Positions 25,475 through 33,653 of a stretch of DNA of 64,000 nucleotides are shown in pieces. A model generated the notes under the pieces. That model saw only the letters and a list, made by a program, of their open reading frames with translations. It was not told the origin of the DNA and searched no databases. Each line of letters opens with the position of its first letter. Position 1 is the first letter of the stretch. A program made the translations under genes and the position numbers. Source of the stretch: Mycolicibacterium sp. P1-18 (GTDB lineage Bacteria; Actinomycetota; Actinomycetes; Mycobacteriales; Mycobacteriaceae); assembly GCF_008329535.1 (NCBI RefSeq), contig NZ_NPKR01000013.1, forward strand, positions 124,001 to 188,000, written 5' to 3'.

Positions 25475-26365
25475 TCACACGGGAATGGTTGTGCCCGTTT
25501 CCGTCTCGGCGAAGGCCACCAGCCGGGCGGCGGTCTCGTAGTCACACGCCTCCGCCGAGCGTCCGCTCAGCGTCGGCGAGCCCTTGAGCCCCAACCGGCT
25601 GTCGATGCCGACGTAGCTGCCCGGCGGAATCGGTTCGCTGAGGCAGTACAGCGTCGGCGCCGCGCCTGCGTCGGTGTCGTTGGCGAGCACGCTGGCCGCC
25701 GTCTTCGCCACGGAGTGGAACGTCGCCATCATTCGATTGTCGGCGAGGTTGGTCAAATTGGAGGCGACCCAGCCCGGATGGGTCAGCTGGCTGGTGACGG
25801 GCGAGCCGGCCAGCCGCAACCGCCGGTCGAGCTCGAGGCCCCACAGCATCACCGCCAACTTGGAGCGGGCGTAGGCGGGGAACGCCGACCACTTGCGGGT
25901 GCGCAGATGGGGATCCTCGAACGCGATCGTCCCGGTCTTGTGCGCGTCGGAGGCGACGTTGACGATCGTCGAGCGCACCCGCGGCAGCAGCAAATTGGTC
26001 AACGCGAAGGGACCGAGGAAGTTGGTGCCCAGGGTCATCTCGAACCCGTCGGCGGTCTCGGACCGGCGCTGCGCGACCACCCCGGCGTTGTTGACCAACA
26101 CGTCGACCTCGCCGTCGAACCGGTCGGGGAACGCCCGGATCGACGACAGGTCGGCGAGGTCCAGCTTGACCACCGACGTGTCGCCACCCATCTCGGCGGC
26201 GCGCTGGACGCCCAGCTCGACGTTGCGGACCGCGAGGATCACGTGCGCTCCGGCGCGGGCCAGTGCACCCGCCGTCGCGAGGCCGACGCCGTTGGTAGCG
26301 CCGGTGACGACGATGCGCTTGCCGGCCAGATTGCCGAGTCGGGTCGGCGACCAGTGAGAAGTCAC
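25475..26365 (-). CDS. Short-chain dehydrogenase/reductase (retinol dehydrogenase-like)
   Basis: This 296-residue NAD(P)-dependent SDR has the glycine motif VVTGATNGVGLATA near residue 20, NNAGV near 95 and the catalytic Tyr-Lys pair in AYARSKLAVML near 170. The long C-terminal part and the sequence THPGWVASNL place it among retinol-dehydrogenase or protochlorophyllide-reductase-like SDRs frequent in mycobacteria. The GTG at 26365 (VTSHWSPTRL) follows TAATCT by seven bases. It is divergent from the SnoaL-like gene. Confidence 0.9.
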   Translation of the reverse strand: MTSHWSPTRLGNLAGKRIVVTGATNGVGLATAGALARAGAHVILAVRNVELGVQRAAEMGGDTSVVKLDLADLSSIRAFPDRFDGEVDVLVNNAGVVAQRRSETADGFEMTLGTNFLGPFALTNLLLPRVRSTIVNVASDAHKTGTIAFEDPHLRTRKWSAFPAYARSKLAVMLWGLELDRRLRLAGSPVTSQLTHPGWVASNLTNLADNRMMATFHSVAKTAASVLANDTDAGAAPTLYCLSEPIPPGSYVGIDSRLGLKGSPTLSGRSAEACDYETAARLVAFAETETGTTIPV

Positions 26366-26422
26366 GGTCGTCAGATTAACCACGTGCGCTGAACCGGTGA
26401 CCCATTCGGCACGACGACCGTA

Positions 26423-26875
26423 ATGTCGGCCGTGATGGACAGCGCCCGGCACGTCGAGAACCTCGTCTACACCTATGCGGAGCTGTTCGACGCCGGAGAT
26501 CTGGACGGGGTCGCGAACCTCTTCGCCCACGGCCGGATCTGCGGTGTCGAGGGCGGCGGGCCCGAGACGGTGTTCTCCGGATCCGCGGGTGTGCGGCGGA
26601 TGTACGAGATGGCGGTCCGCTTCCACGACGGCGGCACGCCCCTGACCAAGCACCTCACCACCAACGTGCGGGTCGAGGTCGACGAGGACGCCGGCACCGC
26701 CCGGTCGAGCGCGTACTACTGCGTCACGCAGGCGACCCCGGAGCTGCCGTTGCAGGTGATCGTGACCGGGCGGTACCGCGACACCTTCCACCGCGTGGAC
26801 GGCGCGTGGTGGTTCGACACCCGGACCATGTTCGTCGACCAGGTCGGCGACGTCAGCCGGCATCTCACCTTCTGA
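26423..26875 (+). CDS. SnoaL/NTF2-like protein
   Basis: This 150-residue alpha+beta-barrel protein of the SnoaL_4 type begins RHVENLVYTYAELFDAGDLDGVANLFAHG and ends with GRYRDTFHRVDGAWWFDTR. Family members act as hydratases, isomerases or dehydratases in aromatic and steroid catabolic operons. It is the first gene of a four-gene run, and its stop overlaps the next ATG (TGATG). Two starts are possible: ATG 26423 or ATG 26435, the latter with TAATGT eight bases before it. Confidence 0.85.
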   Translation: MSAVMDSARHVENLVYTYAELFDAGDLDGVANLFAHGRICGVEGGGPETVFSGSAGVRRMYEMAVRFHDGGTPLTKHLTTNVRVEVDEDAGTARSSAYYCVTQATPELPLQVIVTGRYRDTFHRVDGAWWFDTRTMFVDQVGDVSRHLTF

Positions 26876-27693
26876 TGGACGCCATGGCAGGCAAGGTCGC
26901 CCTCGTCACCGGCGCCGCCCGCGGGATGGGCCGCGCCCACGCCGTGACGCTCGCCAGCCGGGGTGCCGACGTCGTCGCGCTCGACGTCTGCGCCGAGTTC
27001 GACACCACCGACTACCCGGGCGCCACGACCGACGACCTGGCCGAGACGGTCCGGCTGGTGCAGGCGCAGGGCCGCCGAATCCTGGCCGTGCAGGCCGACG
27101 TTCGCGATCCCGAGGCGGTCGCGGCCGTGGTGGCCGACGGCGTCGAACGGTTCGGGCGACTCGACGTCGTCGTTGCCAACGCGGGCATCATCCGGGTCAG
27201 CGACACCGATCGGCGCGCGCAGACGTTCCGCGACGTGGTCGAGGTCAACCTGATCGGGGCGTGGAACACCGTGGACGCGGCCATCCCGGCGATGGTGGCC
27301 GGTGGCCGCGGCGGATCGGTGGTGCTGGTCAGCTCGACCCAGGGCATCCGCGCCGCCGGCACCGACCGGGCGGGCATTCAGGGCTACGCCGCCTCCAAGC
27401 GCGCGCTGGTGGCGCTGATGCAGGTGTGGGCGGACCAACTGGCCGAGCATTCGATCCGCGTCAACGTGATCCATCCCAGCGGCGTCGCGACCGACATGAT
27501 CCTCAACGAGACCACCATGGCGTTGTCCGCGGCCGGTGACCCGTGGCTGGTCAGTCAGCGCAACGCCCTGCCGATCGCGCTGTTGCAACCCGAGCAGATC
27601 GCGGCCGCGGTGGCATGGCTGACCTCCGACGAGGCCTCGTTCGTCACCGGAACCTCCTGGCCGCTGGACGCCGGATTCACCCTTCGCAGTTGA
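26875..27693 (+). CDS. Mycofactocin-coupled SDR family oxidoreductase
   Basis: This 272-residue SDR has TGAARGMGRAHAV near residue 13, LVSSTQG with the catalytic Ser, and GYAASKRAL with Tyr and Lys. The stretch ALDVCAEFDTTDYPGATTDD after the second beta strand is the insertion typical of mycofactocin-associated SDRs, in which NAD is held tightly and re-oxidised by the redox peptide mycofactocin (family knowledge; the mycofactocin biosynthesis genes are not in this window). The substrate is likely an alcohol or carveol-like compound. It starts inside the stop of the previous gene and lies nine bases before the flavoprotein gene. Confidence 0.92.
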   Translation: MDAMAGKVALVTGAARGMGRAHAVTLASRGADVVALDVCAEFDTTDYPGATTDDLAETVRLVQAQGRRILAVQADVRDPEAVAAVVADGVERFGRLDVVVANAGIIRVSDTDRRAQTFRDVVEVNLIGAWNTVDAAIPAMVAGGRGGSVVLVSSTQGIRAAGTDRAGIQGYAASKRALVALMQVWADQLAEHSIRVNVIHPSGVATDMILNETTMALSAAGDPWLVSQRNALPIALLQPEQIAAAVAWLTSDEASFVTGTSWPLDAGFTLRS

Positions 27694-27702
27694 GGATTGG
27701 CC

Positions 27703-29265
27703 ATGACGATCGACACATCGCAGACCTGGGACCAGACCGTCGACGTGGTGGTGGTCGGCTCGGGCGGCGGCATCACCGGCGCCTACACCGCCGCCCGCGA
27801 GGGACTCTCCGTCGCACTGGTCGAGGCATCCGAGCTGTTCGGGGGGACGACGGCCTACTCCGGTGGCGGCGGAATGTGGTTCCCCTGCAACGCGGTTCTG
27901 CGCCGGGCGGGCGCGGACGACGACACGGTCGAGGACGCCCTCGCCTACTTCCACGCCGTCGTCGGCGACCGCACGCCTCGGGATCTACAGGACGCCTACG
28001 TCCGGGGCGGGCCGCGCCTGGTCGAGTACCTCGAGCAGGACGACGCGTTCGCGTTCAAGGTGCTGCCGTGGCCCGACTACTTCGGCAAGGCCCCGAGCGC
28101 GCGCCTGGACGGCATGCGCCACATCGTGTCGCGGGCGCTGAAGGCCGAGGTGCTGGGCCCCTACGCCGACCGGATCCGCGGCCCGCTCGACAACGAGCGG
28201 CTCGGCGCGCCGGCGCCGGATCTGCTGACCGGTGGCCGCGCCCTCGTCGGGCGACTCCTGGCCGCACTGCTGCGTCATCCGCACGCGTCGGTGCACCTCG
28301 AGTCGCCGCTGACCGACCTCGTCGTCGACGACGGCGCCGTGACGGGGGCCGTCGTCCAGCGCGACGGCGGCCCGGTGCGGATCCGGGCGCGCCGAGGCGT
28401 CCTGCTCGCCGCCGGCGGCTTCGAACACGACCCCGACATGCGCGAAACCCACGGCGTGCCAGGCCGTTGCGCCGACTCCATGGGCGCGCCGGCCAACACC
28501 GGCGCCGCGCATCGGGCGGCCGTCCGCATCGGCGCCGCCACCGATCTGATGGACCAGGCGTGGTGGTCGCCGGGCCTGACGCACCCCGACGGGCGGTCGA
28601 CCTTCTCCCTCGGCGCCACGGCGGGCATCTTCGTCGACTCCCGTGGCCGGCGCTTCGTCAACGAGTCCGCCCCCTACGACCGGCTGGGGCGCGAGGTCAT
28701 CGCGCACCTCGCCTCGGGCGCCGCCCACCTGCCGTTCTGGATGGTCTACGACGACGCCGGCGGCGAGGTCCCGCCGCTGCTGTCGGCGAGCGTGTCGCTG
28801 GTCGAACCGCAGCGCTACCGTGACGCGGGGCTGTGGCACACCGCCGACACCCTGGAGGGTCTCGCGGCCGCGATCGGCGTACCACCCGCCGCCCTCGTCG
28901 ACGCGGTCGCGCGCTTCAACGAAATGGCGTCCGACGGCACCGATTCCGACTTCGGCCGCGGCGACGAGTCCTACGACCGCGCGTTCACCGGCGGCGCGTC
29001 ACCCCTCGTGCCGCTGACCCGGCCGCCGTACCACGCCGCCGCGTTCGGCCTGTCCGACCTCGGCACCAAGGGCGGCCTGCGCACCGACCGCGACGCCCGC
29101 GTCCTGGACGCCGCGGGCCAACCGATCCCCGGGCTCTACGCGGCGGGCAACACCATGGCCGCCGTCAGCGGCACGACGTATCCGGGCGGTGGCAACCCGA
29201 TCGGCGCGTCGATGTTGTTCAGCCACCTCGCCGCGCTCCACATGGCCTCTTCCACGACTGCCTGA
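27703..29265 (+). CDS. FAD-dependent 3-ketosteroid dehydrogenase (KstD)-like protein
   Basis: This 520-residue flavoprotein has an FAD Rossmann motif VDVVVVGSGGGITGAYTAA near residue 12, the family segment GGTTAYSGGGGMWFP near 45, and the C-terminal KstD/fumarate-reductase fold sequence GLYAAGNTMAAVSGTTYPGGG near 480. Enzymes of this group introduce a double bond into the A ring of 3-ketosteroids or similar cyclohexanones. ATG 27703 is chosen over TTG 27697 by homology, with GAGG just upstream. It lies in an operon with two SDRs, which fits oxidation of a cyclic alcohol to an unsaturated ketone. Confidence 0.9.
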   Translation: MTIDTSQTWDQTVDVVVVGSGGGITGAYTAAREGLSVALVEASELFGGTTAYSGGGGMWFPCNAVLRRAGADDDTVEDALAYFHAVVGDRTPRDLQDAYVRGGPRLVEYLEQDDAFAFKVLPWPDYFGKAPSARLDGMRHIVSRALKAEVLGPYADRIRGPLDNERLGAPAPDLLTGGRALVGRLLAALLRHPHASVHLESPLTDLVVDDGAVTGAVVQRDGGPVRIRARRGVLLAAGGFEHDPDMRETHGVPGRCADSMGAPANTGAAHRAAVRIGAATDLMDQAWWSPGLTHPDGRSTFSLGATAGIFVDSRGRRFVNESAPYDRLGREVIAHLASGAAHLPFWMVYDDAGGEVPPLLSASVSLVEPQRYRDAGLWHTADTLEGLAAAIGVPPAALVDAVARFNEMASDGTDSDFGRGDESYDRAFTGGASPLVPLTRPPYHAAAFGLSDLGTKGGLRTDRDARVLDAAGQPIPGLYAAGNTMAAVSGTTYPGGGNPIGASMLFSHLAALHMASSTTA

Positions 29266-29297
29266 CACAGCCGGCTCCGACGGGCATCATTCGGCCC

Positions 29298-30110
29298 ATG
29301 CCTCCTTCCTCCCTGCAGCGCTACGCCGACCGTCGGGTCCTGATCACCGGCGGCGGTTCCGGCATCGGGCAGGCCACCGCTCTGCGCATCCTCGACGAGG
29401 GCGGCACGGTCGTCGCGGCCGACGTCAGTGCCGCGGGACTCGCGGACACCGTGGCGAAGGCGGGCCCGCACGACGACCGGCTCGTGGCGGTGACCATGGA
29501 CGTCGGCGACGAGGGCTCGGTTCGCGCCGGGGTGGCCGAGGCGGTCGACGCGATGGGCGGGCTGGACACGTTGGTCAACGCCGCGGGCATCCTGCGGTCG
29601 GCGCACTTCACCGACGTCACGCTGGCCGACTTCGAGAAGGTGGTGCGGGTCAACCTGTTCGGCACGTTCCTCGTCACGCGCGAGGCCATCCCGGCGCTGC
29701 GTGCCGGCACCGCGGCCGCCGTCGTGAACTTCAGCTCCACCTCGGCCAACTTCGCGCACCCCTACATGGCGGCCTACGCCGCGTCCAAGGGTGGCGTGCA
29801 GGCGATGACGCACGCGCTCGCGCTGGAGTTCAGCAAGGAACGCATCCGGTTCAACTGCGTCCAACCCGGGTCGGTGTCCTCCGGCATGACCGACGGCGTG
29901 GGCGAGTCGCGGCAGAGCGTGGGACCCGGCCTGCCCGACGACATGGACTTCGCGCTGCTCGGGAAGATCATGTCGGTGCTGCCGCTGGACGACGGTGCGA
30001 TGTTCGCCAAGCCCGACGCGGTGGCCAGCGTCGTGGCGATGCTCGGCTCCCCGGACGCGTACTGGGTCACCGGAACCGAAGTGCGGGTCGACGGCGGCAC
30101 CCACATGTAG
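29298..30110 (+). CDS. Short-chain dehydrogenase/reductase
   Basis: This is a 270-residue classical SDR: RVLITGGGSGIGQATA near residue 10, LVNAAGIL near 88, Ser in NFSSTSANF and Tyr-Lys in AYAASKGGV near 155. It ends with VTGTEVRVDGGTHM, the usual SDR C-terminus. It follows the KstD-like gene by 32 bases and is probably the last gene of the operon. Oxidation of a hydroxyl on the same substrate is a reasonable inference. Confidence 0.92.
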   Translation: MPPSSLQRYADRRVLITGGGSGIGQATALRILDEGGTVVAADVSAAGLADTVAKAGPHDDRLVAVTMDVGDEGSVRAGVAEAVDAMGGLDTLVNAAGILRSAHFTDVTLADFEKVVRVNLFGTFLVTREAIPALRAGTAAAVVNFSSTSANFAHPYMAAYAASKGGVQAMTHALALEFSKERIRFNCVQPGSVSSGMTDGVGESRQSVGPGLPDDMDFALLGKIMSVLPLDDGAMFAKPDAVASVVAMLGSPDAYWVTGTEVRVDGGTHM

Positions 30111-30116
30111 CCGGGA

Positions 30117-30227
30117 TCAGCGCGGGCCGACGTCGCGCCGCGTCTCCCGGACGTTCAGATGGCGGCACGTCAACAGCACCGCGGCCGGGATCGCCAGCAT
30201 CGACAGAAGCTGCACCACATCGCTCAT
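30117..30227 (-). CDS. Possible 36-residue membrane peptide
   Basis: A short frame encodes MSDVVQLLSMLAIPAAVLL followed by a basic tail CRHLNVRETRRDVGPR. It has one hydrophobic helix and AGGGGGGC just before the ATG. It lies between an operon end and a divergent large membrane protein. It is too short for strong support, and I recognise no family. Confidence 0.3.
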   Translation of the reverse strand: MSDVVQLLSMLAIPAAVLLTCRHLNVRETRRDVGPR

Positions 30228-30417
30228 GCCCCCCTGTCTACGGTCTCGGGAGACGCGTCCGGGCGCTCCGCACGCGATCCTTGCGCCCACCCGGCCCACC
30301 TTGACGACATCCTTACGGAGCACGCACAATCCCGGGCCCCAGATCCCGCCTGGGATAGGTTGGCCGCGGGCCGCCGACCAGGCGGCACGACGTTCGATCG
30401 GAAGAATTCTCCCAGGC

Positions 30418-32820
30418 ATGCGAGTTGACGGGCGGGACGTCGCCGTTTCCGGCGACCTGTTGCAGCCCCTCGTCCGGCGCACCAACGACATCTTCCGGCT
30501 GGCACTGGCGGCCCTCTTCCTGGCCGTGGTCATCACCGGTTCGCTGATCACCCGCCGGGACTGGGTGGCCCTCGAGCGCTCCATCTCGGGGATCGTCGCG
30601 CTGCTGACGCCGACGCAGTCGAACCTGGTGTACCTGGCCTACGGCGTCGCCATCCTCGCGCTGCCGTTCGCCATTCTGATCGGGCTCGTCACCGCCCGCC
30701 GGTGGCGGCTGCTCGGCGCCTACGCGGCGGCCGCCGTGATCGCCGTTCTCGCGCTGTCGGTCAACTCCAGCGGCTTCGCGGCGCCGCGCTGGCACTTCGA
30801 CCTCGACGACCGGTTGCAGACCCTGCTGTCGCAGTTCCTCGACGACCCGCGCTGGATCGCCATGCTCGCCGCGATGCTGACCGTCTCCGGCCCGTGGCTG
30901 GAGGCGCGCTGGCGCCGGTGGTGGTGGGTGCTGCTGCTCGCGTTCGTGCCCATCCACCTGGTGGTCAGCGCCGTGGTGCCGGCCCGAACGCTGCTGGGAC
31001 TCGCGGTGGGATGGTTCGTGGGCGCCCTGACGGTGCTGATCGTCGGGACCCCGGCGCTCGAGGTGCCGTTGGACGGGGCCGTGCGCGCGCTTCTGCGCCG
31101 GGGCTTCTCCGTGACCGGGCTGACGGTGGTGCGACCCGCAGGTCCCGGCCCGCTGGTGTTGTGGGCGGCGAAGGAGGACGCCGAGGACGACCCCGACTCG
31201 CGCGCCATCCTCGAGATGTACGGACCCAACCAGCGCAGCGGCGGCATCATGAGCCAGATCTGGCGGCGGGCGCGGTTGCGCAACAGCGAGACCGCTCCCC
31301 TGCACGCCTCGATGCGGCGCGCCGTCGAGCACCGCGGTCTGATGGCCATCGCCATCGGCGACCTCGGCGTGGCGAACAGCACGACGGTCGCACTGTCCGC
31401 CCTCGACCGCGGCTGGACGCTGTACGCCCACACCCCCACGCGCGGCGTGGCGCTGGACGAGACCTCGGCCGACGAGTCCCTCGTCGCGCCGGTCTGGAAG
31501 GCGCTCGCGACGCTGCACGGCCACCAGATCTCCCACGGAGACCTGCGGGGCAAGGAGATCACCGTCGACGTCGGGGACGGTGCGCCCACCGCGCTGTTCG
31601 GCGGGTTCGGCAGCGCCGAGTACGGGGCCACCGACGTCCTGCTCCAGGCCGACATCGCCGCGCTGCTGGTGACGACGACGGCGATCTTCGGGGCCGAGGC
31701 GGCGGTGCGCGCCGCCATCGCGGAGTTCGACCGCGACACCGTCCTCGGCGCATCCCGCCGCCTCACCAAAGCGGCTCTGCCCAAACACATCCGCGCGTCG
31801 GTGATCGACCCCGCCACCGTGATGTCGGCCGCCCGTGACGAGGTGATGCACCAGACGGGGGCCGACCAGATCAAGGCCGAGACGATCACCCGCTTCACCA
31901 GGATCCAGGTGATCCAGCTGGTGCTGCTGGTGGCGCTGGTCTACGTCGCCTATCCCTTCATCAGCACCGTGCCCGCGTTCTTCTCGGAGTTGCGGACGGC
32001 CAACTGGTGGTGGGCACTGCTCGGGCTGGCGGTGTCGGCGCTGACGTACGTGGGTGCGGCCGCGGCCCTGTGGGCGTGCGCCTCGGGTGCGGTGAGCTTC
32101 GTCAACCTCACGATCATGCAGGTGGCCAACACCTTTGCCGCCACCACGACGCCCGCCGGCGTCGGCGGGTTGGCGCTGAGCACCCGGTTCCTCCAGAAGG
32201 GCGGGCTCGGTGCGCTGCGCGCCACCGCCGCGGTGGCCCTGCAGCAGTCGGTTCAGGTGATCACCCACGTCGGGCTGCTGATCTTCTTCAGCGTGATCGC
32301 CGGGACGTCGGCGAACCTGTCGCACTTCGTCCCCACCACCACGGTGCTCTATCTCATCGGCGGTGTGGCGCTCGGCATCGTCGGCGTGTTCACGTTCGTG
32401 CCGAAGCTGCGCCGGTGGCTGGGCACCGAACTGCGGCCCCGCGTCAAGGAACTGGGCGGTGAACTCGTCGAGCTGGCACGGGAACCGAAGCGCCTCGCGA
32501 TCATCGTGGCCGGTTGTGCCGCAACGACTCTCGGGGCGGCCCTGGCACTGTGGGCCAGCGTCGGCGCGTTCGGCGGCGGCACCACGTTCGTCACCGTCAC
32601 CGTCGTCACGATGATCGGCGGCACGCTGGCCTCCGCCGCGCCCACCCCCGGCGGCGTGGGCGCCGTCGAGGCCGCGTTGATCGGTGGGCTCACCGCGTTC
32701 GGCGTGCCGGCCGCGGTCGCGGTCCCCTCGGTGCTGCTCTACCGCGTGCTCACCTGCTGGCTGCCCGTGTTCGTCGGCTGGCCGGTGATGCGATGGCTGA
32801 CCCGCAAGGACATGATCTAG
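30418..32820 (+). CDS. Flippase-like (LPG-synthase TM / UPF0104) protein with embedded kinase-like domain
   Basis: This 800-residue membrane protein has three parts. Residues 1-225 form about six membrane helices. Residues about 230-480 are soluble and resemble a degenerate small-molecule or RIO/ABC1-type kinase: HGHQISHGDLRGKEITV mimics the catalytic HGDL loop, followed by LFGGFGSAEYG where a D-F/G metal motif is expected. Residues 490-800 form seven or eight helices of the LPG-synthase membrane domain, including TPAGVGGLALSTRFLQKGG and PTPGGVGAVEAALIGGL. Such proteins are thought to move lipids or attach groups to them. The kinase-like part lacks an obvious catalytic Asp after the loop, so it may only bind a ligand. 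Confidence 0.88.
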   Translation: MRVDGRDVAVSGDLLQPLVRRTNDIFRLALAALFLAVVITGSLITRRDWVALERSISGIVALLTPTQSNLVYLAYGVAILALPFAILIGLVTARRWRLLGAYAAAAVIAVLALSVNSSGFAAPRWHFDLDDRLQTLLSQFLDDPRWIAMLAAMLTVSGPWLEARWRRWWWVLLLAFVPIHLVVSAVVPARTLLGLAVGWFVGALTVLIVGTPALEVPLDGAVRALLRRGFSVTGLTVVRPAGPGPLVLWAAKEDAEDDPDSRAILEMYGPNQRSGGIMSQIWRRARLRNSETAPLHASMRRAVEHRGLMAIAIGDLGVANSTTVALSALDRGWTLYAHTPTRGVALDETSADESLVAPVWKALATLHGHQISHGDLRGKEITVDVGDGAPTALFGGFGSAEYGATDVLLQADIAALLVTTTAIFGAEAAVRAAIAEFDRDTVLGASRRLTKAALPKHIRASVIDPATVMSAARDEVMHQTGADQIKAETITRFTRIQVIQLVLLVALVYVAYPFISTVPAFFSELRTANWWWALLGLAVSALTYVGAAAALWACASGAVSFVNLTIMQVANTFAATTTPAGVGGLALSTRFLQKGGLGALRATAAVALQQSVQVITHVGLLIFFSVIAGTSANLSHFVPTTTVLYLIGGVALGIVGVFTFVPKLRRWLGTELRPRVKELGGELVELAREPKRLAIIVAGCAATTLGAALALWASVGAFGGGTTFVTVTVVTMIGGTLASAAPTPGGVGAVEAALIGGLTAFGVPAAVAVPSVLLYRVLTCWLPVFVGWPVMRWLTRKDMI

Positions 32821-32835
32821 CCGGCTCGCCCTCTT

Positions 32836-32898
32836 CGCCGAGACAGCATGGGTAGTCGTGCGGACACCCTGCGGACGACAGTGGGAACTGTCTCGGCG
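32836..32898. terminator. Bidirectional hairpin between convergent genes
   Basis: Perfect 11-base arms CGCCGAGACAG (32836-32846) and CTGTCTCGGCG (32888-32898) enclose a second stem GTCGT/ACGAC (32855-32859, 32875-32879). It lies between the stop at 32820 and the convergent HD gene stop at 32906, so it can serve both strands. No U-run follows, as is common in mycobacteria. Confidence 0.6.
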
Positions 32899-32905
32899 CG
32901 CCGGC

Positions 32906-33544
32906 TCACTCGGGCCAGGCGGAATTGGTGATGACGTCGACGAAGTCGGTCCGCCGGAAGCCGGGCACGAAGTGCGCCAGGACGTCGGCGTTGACCGTGC
33001 CGAAGGTGGTGTCCGGGCGGTCCTTGAAGCCGTCGTTGAAGGCCTGCAGGATGTTGGCCTTGAAGTTCGGTCGCGGGTGCGCGGAGGTGACGGCGTCGAT
33101 CTCGGCGGCGTCGATCGCGTCCAACCGGAGTCCGAGGACGTCGGTCTCGACGCCGGCGGTGGTCGCGGCGATCACCGGGTCCAGGCCGTAGGGCACCTCG
33201 GGCGTGGTGTGCAGGGCGATCGCCGTCCACACGACGTCGGTCTCGGGACGGGAGAAGCCGTGCGAGAGGAGGAACGACCGGGCGGCGTCGGCGCTGTCCA
33301 TCTCGAACCGCTGCGCGGTGCCGCGGTACGGGGGCACCAGGCCGGTGTCGTGGAAGAGCGCTGCGACGTAGAGCAATTCGGCGTCGGGGGTGATGCCGAA
33401 CTTGCGCGACTGCAGGCTGCCGAACAGGAACACCCGGCGGGAGTGGTTGAAGATCAGTTCGTTGGTGGTGTCGCGGATCAGTTCGGTGGCGTCCTTCGCC
33501 AACGCGCTGTCCGGTATCGCGACGCCCGCAATGTTCTCGGTCAT
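32906..33544 (-). CDS. HD-domain hydrolase, cyanamide-hydratase-like
   Basis: This 212-residue protein has the HD metal site: NHSRRVFLFGSL (first His), LLYVAALFHDTGL (HD pair, near residue 68) and a later His in WTAIALHTTPE. This arrangement and length match the DDI2/cyanamide hydratase-like HD family of bacteria and fungi. The ATG at 33544 has GAAGGGA upstream. It is divergent from the GlxA-type regulator, which probably controls it. Enzymatic activity has not been shown for most members, and a nitrile- or cyanamide-type substrate is inference only. Confidence 0.87.
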   Translation of the reverse strand: MTENIAGVAIPDSALAKDATELIRDTTNELIFNHSRRVFLFGSLQSRKFGITPDAELLYVAALFHDTGLVPPYRGTAQRFEMDSADAARSFLLSHGFSRPETDVVWTAIALHTTPEVPYGLDPVIAATTAGVETDVLGLRLDAIDAAEIDAVTSAHPRPNFKANILQAFNDGFKDRPDTTFGTVNADVLAHFVPGFRRTDFVDVITNSAWPE

Positions 33545-33653
33545 GACGTGTGTCCCTTCGAGTGGCGGTCGGCGGGATGTCGACCGGATGACTCAACTAT
33601 CGGCTCCAGCGCCTCGGTCGCGCCGTACGCGCGTGGCCATGAAACCCTCAGAT

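Noticed and set aside
26466..26863. N-terminal extension of the minus-strand SDR gene into the SnoaL-like gene
   Set aside because: The SDR N-terminus fits GTG 26365 with a TAATCT box seven bases before it, and the extension is antisense to a real gene.
30313..32325. A 670-codon minus-strand frame
   Set aside because: Antisense to the flippase-like protein, low-complexity composition and no family motif.
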